Assembly (NCBI GenBank): GCA_003343995.1
Contig: QAKE01000011.1
Coordinates: forward strand, 124,001-188,000
Direction: 5' to 3'
DNA length: 64,000 bases
From: Bacillota bacterium
GTDB lineage: Bacteria; Bacillota; Clostridia; Christensenellales; Borkfalkiaceae
Shown here piece after piece: positions 59,414-64,000 of this stretch (its first letter is position 1; the number at the start of each line of letters is the position of its first letter). The position numbers and the translations under genes are program-made. The notes under the pieces are model-generated. The model saw only the letters and a program-made list of their open reading frames with translations. It did not search any database and was not told the DNA's origin.

Positions 59414-60360
59414 ACCGGAACCTCCTTGACTTGCAGCAGCACGCCGCCCCAGGTCAGCCCGCCGCCGAACCCGACGCAGGCGATGCGCTGGCCGGGGGCC
59501 AGCAGCCCCCGCTCGGCCATCTCGTTGAGGGCCATGGGGATGCTGGCGGCACTGGTGTTGCCGAAACGGTCGATGTTCTTGTAAAACTTTTCGGGGCAGC
59601 CGATCTTTTTGACGCAGTGGTCGATGATCCGGCTGTTGGCCTGGTGGCAGATGACCCAGGACAGATCCTCCATGGTCAGGCCGGCCTGGTCCAGCACCCC
59701 GGTCAGGCAGCGGGGCAGGGCGTCCACCGCGAAGCGGAAGACCGCCTTGCCGTCCATCTTGATGGCCGAAGGCTCCGGGCCGGGGCCTTCGGCGGAGATC
59801 TCAAACCCGCCCCGGGCGCCCAGCATGGCGGCAAAGGGGCCGTCCTGGGTGCGCTCCAGCACCGCGGCCCCCGCCCCGTCCCCAAACAGGACGCAGGTGG
59901 AGCGGTCGGTCATGTCCATCAGGCGGGAGAGCTGTTCGCAGCCCACCACCAGGGCGTACCGCCCGCCGGTGCCGGCCAGCAGCCCCCGGGCGGTGGCCAC
60001 GGCGTAGACAAAGCCGGAGCAGGCGGCGTTGAGGTCAAACACCGGGATGTTCTCGGGCAGGCCCAGTTCCCGCTGCACCAGGCAGGCCACGCTGGGGGTG
60101 GCATAGGCCCCCGACAGGGTGGCGCAGATGCAGCAGCCGATCTGGTCGGGGGTCAGCCCGCTGCGCTGCAGCGCCTGGCGGGCGGCGGCGATGGCCAGGG
60201 TGTGGTCGGCCTCCCCCTCGGCGCAGAAATACCGCTGGCGGATGCCGGTACGGGTGGTGATCCACTCGTCGCTGGTCTCCACCATCCGGCTCAGGTCCTC
60301 ATTGGTGACAACCCGGCTGGGCAAGGCCCCGCCGGTGGCAATGAGCTGCAATCCTTCCAT
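59410..60360 (-). CDS. fabH: 3-oxoacyl-ACP synthase III FabH
   Basis: 316 residues. Cys in LNAACSGF, His in ICHQANSRI, Asn in RFGNTSAAS. Starts fatty acid synthesis from acyl-CoA and malonyl-ACP. AAGGGAG site at ATG 60360; a longer frame overlaps accA. Confidence 0.94.
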   Translation of the reverse strand: MEGLQLIATGGALPSRVVTNEDLSRMVETSDEWITTRTGIRQRYFCAEGEADHTLAIAAARQALQRSGLTPDQIGCCICATLSGAYATPSVACLVQRELGLPENIPVFDLNAACSGFVYAVATARGLLAGTGGRYALVVGCEQLSRLMDMTDRSTCVLFGDGAGAAVLERTQDGPFAAMLGARGGFEISAEGPGPEPSAIKMDGKAVFRFAVDALPRCLTGVLDQAGLTMEDLSWVICHQANSRIIDHCVKKIGCPEKFYKNIDRFGNTSAASIPMALNEMAERGLLAPGQRIACVGFGGGLTWGGVLLQVKEVPV

Positions 60361-60371
60361 GGCTTCTCCCT

Positions 60372-61358
60372 TCACCGCCCGATCTGGCGGAATTTCTTGT
60401 AGCGCTGTTCGGCCAGTGCCCGGGGGCTCATCCGGCAGAGCTGGACCAGATGCTTTTCCAGCGCGGTGTCCAGGCAGGCGAAAAGCTTCTGGTGGTCGGC
60501 CTGGGCGCCGCCCAGAGGCTCGGGGATGATCTCCTCCACGATGCCCCCCTCGTACAGGTCCTGGGCGGTGAGTTTCATCATCTCGCAGGCCTCGCCGCTG
60601 CGGGAGGAATCCTTCCACAGGATGCTGGCAAAGCCCTCGGGGCTGAGCACCGAGTAGACGGCGTTCTCCAGCATCAGGATGTGGTTGGCCACACCCAGGC
60701 CCAGGGCGCCGCCGCTGCTGCCCTCGCCGGTGACCACCGAGATCACCGGCACCGTCAGGGCGCTCATCTCGGCCAGGTTGCGGGCGATGGCCTCGCCCTG
60801 ACCCCGTTCCTCGGCTTCCTTGCCGGGGTAGGCGCCGGGGGTGTCGATGAAGGTGATGATGGGCCGGCCAAACTTTTCCGCCTGCTTCATCAGCCGCAGC
60901 GCCTTGCGGTAGCCCTCAGGCCCCGGCATGCCGAAGTTGAACCGGATGTTCTCCTCCAGGGTGCTGCCCTTGCGGTGGCCGATGACGGTCACCGGGATGC
61001 CCTTGTACCGGGCGATGCCGCCCAGAATGGCCTCATCCTCCCGGCACTGGCGGTCCCCCCGCTGCTCAAAGAAATCGGTGAAGAGGGCGTCGATGTACTC
61101 GTCGATGCGGGGGCGCTTGGGGTGCCGGGCCAGAAAGACCCGGTCCTCGGCGGTCAGGTCGGCGCAGCCCTCCACCAGGGCGGCCCGGCGGTTGGTCAGC
61201 TCGGTGATTCTGGCCTCGTTGCCCGACACCTCGTCGGCGGTGGGGTTGAAGGCGTCGTCCGGCAGAAGGTCCTCCCCCAGGCTGGGGCTGACCGCGCTGT
61301 GTAGCGCCTCGATCTCGGCGTCGATGGCGTCGATCTCCTTCAAAGTATCCTTAATCAA
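60372..61358 (-). CDS. accA: Acetyl-CoA carboxylase carboxyltransferase alpha subunit
   Basis: 328 residues. Crotonase-type fold; GDRQCREDEAILGGIA, GMPGPEGYRKALRLM, FIDTPGAYPGKEAEERGQ and GEGSSGGALGLGV are conserved. Works with AccD to move CO2 from biotin to acetyl-CoA. Overlaps accD by ATGA. Confidence 0.95.
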   Translation of the reverse strand: MIKDTLKEIDAIDAEIEALHSAVSPSLGEDLLPDDAFNPTADEVSGNEARITELTNRRAALVEGCADLTAEDRVFLARHPKRPRIDEYIDALFTDFFEQRGDRQCREDEAILGGIARYKGIPVTVIGHRKGSTLEENIRFNFGMPGPEGYRKALRLMKQAEKFGRPIITFIDTPGAYPGKEAEERGQGEAIARNLAEMSALTVPVISVVTGEGSSGGALGLGVANHILMLENAVYSVLSPEGFASILWKDSSRSGEACEMMKLTAQDLYEGGIVEEIIPEPLGGAQADHQKLFACLDTALEKHLVQLCRMSPRALAEQRYKKFRQIGR

Positions 61359-62239
61359 CTGCGCTTGCCTCCCTCCGTGTGAAGCTGAAGAATCTGCGCC
61401 AGGGTCTTGCGCATCTCGCTGCGGGGCACCACGGCGTCCACAAAGCCGTGCTCCAGCAGATACTCGCTGCGCTGGAATCCCTTGGGCAGCTTTTCTCCGA
61501 TGGTCTGTTCAATGACCCGGGGCCCGGCAAAGCCGATCAGCGCCCCCGGCTCGGCCAGGGTGATGTCACCCAGGCTGGCAAAGCTGGCGGTGACGCCGCC
61601 GGTGGTGGGGTGGGTCAGATAGCTGATGTACAGCCCGCCCTTCTGGGAAAACCGCTGGATGGCGGCGCTGGTCTTGGCCATCTGCATCAGGCTGAAGATG
61701 CCCTCCTGCATCCGGGCGCCGCCGCTGGCCGAAAAGATGATCAGCGGCAGGTGCTTGGCGGTGGCGTACTCCACCGCGCGGGTGACCTTTTCCCCCACCG
61801 CGGTGCCCATGCTGCCCATGAAAAACCGGCTGTCCAGCACCGCAGTCACCACCGGAACCCCGCCGATCTTGCCGGTGGCCGTGACCACCGCTTCGTTCAG
61901 GCCGGTTTTGCGCTGGGCGGCCTCCAGCTTTTCGGGATAGCCGGGAAAGTTCAGCCGGTCGCTGGCCTGTACCTCGGGGTCCAGTTCCCGGAAGGTCCCG
62001 TGGTCCAGGACCATGCTCAGGCGGTAGTAGCCGCCGATGGGATGATAGAACCCGCAGTTGGGGCAGACGTACAGGCTTTTGGCCCAGACCTGGCGGGTGG
62101 CCCGGCGCTCGCACTTTTTGCAGGTCATGAACTGGGGCGCCTGCCACACCGGGGTGTCGGTGCCAGCGTCGCGCCGCGCCTTGAGCTGGAAGACCCGCTC
62201 GCTGCTGCCGGCCGCAAACAGCTTGCCTACGTTTTTCAT
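61355..62239 (-). CDS. accD: Acetyl-CoA carboxylase carboxyltransferase beta subunit
   Basis: 294 residues. N-terminal zinc ribbon CKKCERRATRQVWAKSLYVC with a second CxxC, then the carboxyltransferase core (FSASGGARMQEGIFSLMQMAKT). Partner genes accB and accC are not in this operon. Confidence 0.95.
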   Translation of the reverse strand: MKNVGKLFAAGSSERVFQLKARRDAGTDTPVWQAPQFMTCKKCERRATRQVWAKSLYVCPNCGFYHPIGGYYRLSMVLDHGTFRELDPEVQASDRLNFPGYPEKLEAAQRKTGLNEAVVTATGKIGGVPVVTAVLDSRFFMGSMGTAVGEKVTRAVEYATAKHLPLIIFSASGGARMQEGIFSLMQMAKTSAAIQRFSQKGGLYISYLTHPTTGGVTASFASLGDITLAEPGALIGFAGPRVIEQTIGEKLPKGFQRSEYLLEHGFVDAVVPRSEMRKTLAQILQLHTEGGKRS

Positions 62240-62276
62240 GGGGATGCCTCCTTCGATGGAAGATGGAGTGTGGGGA

Positions 62277-62507
62277 TTATTCGGCGTGGCTGGTGATGTA
62301 GTTGAACAGATCGCCCACCGTCTTCATGTTGGGCAGCTCTTCGTCGGGGATGGCGATGCCGCAGGCTTCCTCGATGGCCATGTTCAGCTCCACCGCGTCC
62401 AGGCTGTCGGCCTGCAGATCGTCGGCCAGGCTGGCCTCCATGGTGACCTTGTCGGCGTCGCAGCTCAGGGTGTCAACGATAATGTCTTTCATCTCTTCAA
62501 AAGTCAT
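62277..62507 (-). CDS. acpP: Acyl carrier protein
   Basis: 76 residues. Phosphopantetheine Ser in the DSLD motif (LQADSLDAVELNMAIEE). First gene of the operon; AAGGAG site. Acidic, as expected. Confidence 0.95.
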   Translation of the reverse strand: MTFEEMKDIIVDTLSCDADKVTMEASLADDLQADSLDAVELNMAIEEACGIAIPDEELPNMKTVGDLFNYITSHAE

Positions 62508-62549
62508 GGTAAAAATCTCCTTGTCTGTGGCAGTTTATTTGTTTGAAAA

Positions 62550-62575
62550 TTTTATCTAAATAAATTTAGATAAAA
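62550..62575. promoter_or_regulatory. 26-bp palindromic operator of the fab operon
   Basis: TTTTATCTAAAT-AA-ATTTAGATAAAA, perfect 12-bp arms, just after the expected transcription start. A likely MarR/FabT-type site. A shorter related dyad TTTTAT-C-ATAAAA lies near 62666-62678. Confidence 0.7.
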
Positions 62576-62586
62576 AGTCTGGTACA

Positions 62587-62614
62587 ATTATACACCGGCA
62601 AAGGCGGTTGTCAA
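62587..62614 (-). promoter_or_regulatory. Promoter of the fab operon
   Basis: On the minus strand TTGACA (62614-62609), 16-bp spacer, TATAAT (62592-62587); both boxes perfect. Confidence 0.8.
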
Positions 62615-62648
62615 GAAATTTTTTCCGGCGGCTCCATTTTTGGCATGC

Positions 62649-62662
62649 TGCATAAAAATACA
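62649..62662. promoter_or_regulatory. Candidate ARG box upstream of argF
   Basis: TGCATAAAAATACA, close to the Gram-positive ArgR consensus TGAATAAAAATTCA. A half-site TGAATATTTC at 62690-62699 touches the argF -35 box. Confidence 0.5.
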
Positions 62663-62701
62663 GGTTTTTATCATAAAATTCCGGTTTGATGAATATTTCT
62701 C

Positions 62702-62730
62702 TTGCCTCCGGCGGTCTGCTGTGCCATAAT
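62702..62730 (+). promoter_or_regulatory. Promoter of argF
   Basis: TTGCCT, 17-bp spacer, CATAAT. The leader then folds into a GC-rich hairpin (62735-62762) without a T-run on this strand. Confidence 0.5.
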
Positions 62731-62807
62731 AAAGACAGCCGCGCCGCCCGGCGGCACGGCTGCAACAGCAAAAAGGCAACTTACTTATATAAGGAGAGGC
62801 GAGAAGG

Positions 62808-63800
62808 ATGGATTTCAAAGGCAGAGATTTCCTCACCCTGCTGGACTACACCCCGCAGGAGATTGACGCGCTGCTGAATCTGGCGGCGGACCTGAAGGCG
62901 AAGAAGAAGGCGGGGGTTCCCCATGACGTGCTGCGGGGCAAGAACGTGGCGCTGATTTTTGAAAAGACCTCCACCCGCACCCGGTGCAGCTTTGAGGTGG
63001 CAGCCCACGACCTGGGCATGGGCACCACCTACCTGGATCCCACCGGCAGCCAGATCGGCAAAAAGGAGTCCATTGCCGACACCGCCCAGGTGCTCTGCTC
63101 CATGTTTGACGGCATCGAGTACCGGGGCTACGGCCAGGCCATTGTGGAGGAACTGGCCCAATATTCCACCGTGCCGGTCTGGAACGGCCTGACCAACGAG
63201 TTCCACCCCACCCAGATCCTGGCGGATTTCCTCACCATCCGGGAGCAGTTCGGCAAGCTGGCGGGGCTTAAATTTGCCTACTTCGGGGACGCCCGGTACA
63301 ACATGGGCAACTCGCTGATGATCGGCTGCGCCAAGATGGGGCTGGACTTTGTGGCCTGCGCCCCCAAGGCTTACTGGCCCGACCCGGCGCTGGTGGAGCG
63401 GTGCAAGGGTTTTGCGGCGGCCAGCGGCGGCTCGGTCACCCTCAGCGAGGACACCGCCGCGGCGGCCGGCGCCAACATCCTCTACACCGACGTCTGGGTG
63501 AGCATGGGTGAGCCGGTGGAGGTCTGGCAGGAGCGCATCCAGGCGCTGTCCCCCTACCAGATCAACGCCGACCGGATGGCCGAAGCGGCCCCCGACGCCG
63601 TCTTCATGCACTGTTTGCCCGCCTACCACGACCACAAGACCGCCATCGGCAAGGAGATGGGGGAGCGGTTTGGCCGGGATGCCATGGAAGTCACCGACGA
63701 GGTCTTTACCGGGCCGCAGTCCATCGTTTTCCGGGAGGCGGAAAACCGGATGCACACCATCAAGGCGGTGATGGCCGCCACCCTGGGCGCCCAATTCTGA
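62808..63800 (+). CDS. argF: Ornithine carbamoyltransferase
   Basis: 330 residues. Carbamoyl phosphate loop STRTR, second-substrate motif FMHCLPAYHD, and VWNGLTNEFHPTQILADF. Makes citrulline from ornithine for arginine synthesis or, in reverse, for arginine deiminase pathways; no arc genes adjoin, and a candidate ARG box favours the biosynthetic role. TAAGGAG site. Confidence 0.95.
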   Translation: MDFKGRDFLTLLDYTPQEIDALLNLAADLKAKKKAGVPHDVLRGKNVALIFEKTSTRTRCSFEVAAHDLGMGTTYLDPTGSQIGKKESIADTAQVLCSMFDGIEYRGYGQAIVEELAQYSTVPVWNGLTNEFHPTQILADFLTIREQFGKLAGLKFAYFGDARYNMGNSLMIGCAKMGLDFVACAPKAYWPDPALVERCKGFAAASGGSVTLSEDTAAAAGANILYTDVWVSMGEPVEVWQERIQALSPYQINADRMAEAAPDAVFMHCLPAYHDHKTAIGKEMGERFGRDAMEVTDEVFTGPQSIVFREAENRMHTIKAVMAATLGAQF

Positions 63801-63803
63801 ATC

Positions 63804-63832
63804 TTGCATTTTCCTGCACCGGAGCGTATACT
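63804..63832 (+). promoter_or_regulatory. Promoter of the ECF S-component gene
   Basis: TTGCAT, 17-bp spacer, TATACT, directly after the argF stop. Confidence 0.7.
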
Positions 63833-63909
63833 GGAAACGGCTTTGGGGACAAAGCCGAAAATATGCGCTGTACTTTGAAGAGAAGACGGCAGCAGGAGGA
63901 AAATTGAAT

Positions 63910-64000
63910 ATGAAACCAATCAAGACGGAAACCCGCCGCCTGACCCAACTGGCGCTGTTGTTGGCGTTGGTTCTGATCATGGCCTACACCCCGCTGGGCT
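63910..64000 (+). CDS. ECF transporter S component, N-terminal fragment cut by the window end
   Basis: Only 30 codons are visible: a basic start (MKPIKTETRRLTQ), then a hydrophobic helix LALLLALVLIMAYTPLG. The AYTPLG ending of helix 1 is typical of S components that bind vitamins for energy-coupling-factor transporters. The vitamin cannot be told. AGGAGG site. Confidence 0.65.
   Translation, partial: MKPIKTETRRLTQLALLLALVLIMAYTPLG

Noticed and set aside
62735..62762. GC-rich hairpin in the argF leader as a terminator
   Set aside because: No T-run follows it on the plus strand; on the minus strand it would lie upstream of the fab promoter, where no gene ends.
63833..63909. Possible riboswitch before the ECF S-component gene
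   Set aside because: Only a short hairpin (CGGCTTTG/CAAAGCCG) is visible in a 75-nt leader; no match to THF, TPP, preQ1 or cobalamin patterns that I can recognise.
1..64000. CRISPR array, toxin-antitoxin pair or restriction system
   Set aside because: No regularly spaced repeats and no cas, toxin-antitoxin or methylase/nuclease gene was seen anywhere in the window.

Overview
The window looks like a chromosomal segment of a high-GC Gram-positive anaerobe of class Clostridia, most like the Oscillospiraceae/Ruminococcaceae gut group (Faecalibacterium, Gemmiger, Subdoligranulum and relatives). Reasons: AGGAGG-type ribosome sites before nearly every gene, TTG and GTG starts, a CIRCE heat-shock operator, the Firmicutes-type darA-holB-ricT-trmN6 gene order, FabK and FabZ in a fab operon, and an ECF S component. 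No 16S gene is present, so the genus is an inference.

Layout. 1-4.4 kb: two drug-efflux systems on the minus strand (a heterodimeric ABC exporter, and MATE plus a cytidylate-kinase-like protein). Each is preceded by a promoter that runs almost at once into a strong terminator hairpin, so both look attenuated. 4.4-12.2 kb: a probable tannin/gallate catabolic island. It has a subtype-B tannase, a GPH-type sugar-conjugate transporter, a LysR regulator, an alpha/beta esterase and a three-gene UbiD/UbiX/LpdD-type aromatic acid decarboxylase. The two outward promoters each carry the same 17-bp palindrome at the same distance from the -10 box, which suggests one LysR regulon. 12.3-24.8 kb: two overlapping LysR genes divergent from a long operon. 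That operon encodes a Dpp/Opp-type ABC transporter, a membrane protein, an esterase, a metallo-beta-lactamase-fold hydrolase, a ceramidase-like protein and an aromatic-acid-exporter-like protein. 25.3-30.4 kb: a lipoprotein, the C-terminal stump of a tyrosine integrase, a GNAT, a TipA-type MerR regulator, tRNA-Arg, type III pantothenate kinase and Hsp20 under CIRCE. 30.46-32.32 kb: an IS1182-family insertion sequence whose right end also forms the terminator of the convergent D-lactate dehydrogenase gene. 32.3-36.4 kb: D-lactate dehydrogenase, a membrane metallophosphoesterase, and a YtrA-type GntR regulator with a DUF5808 membrane protein.

36.5-50.5 kb: a compact, one-strand, 19-gene phage particle cluster (regulator, terminase, portal, capsid, neck, tail, fibre, lysis). 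It has no integrase, repressor, replication or recombination genes. It sits between a perfect promoter and a strong terminator and is bracketed by a 12-bp direct repeat. It is either a stripped prophage or a domesticated particle such as a gene transfer agent, and is the most interesting candidate system here. A second promoter followed by a terminator about 45 nt later, just before the terminase genes, suggests antitermination control of the structural genes.

50.5-54.5 kb: housekeeping genes (a rhomboid-like protein without the catalytic His, DarA, HolB, RicT, a ferredoxin, TrmN6). 54.5-62.6 kb: a fatty-acid synthesis operon on the minus strand (acpP-accD-accA-fabH-fabK-fabD-fabG-fabF-fabZ, then a MarR/FabT-like regulator) with a long palindromic operator at its promoter and no accB or accC. 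62.8 kb to the end: argF, and the start of an ECF transporter S component.
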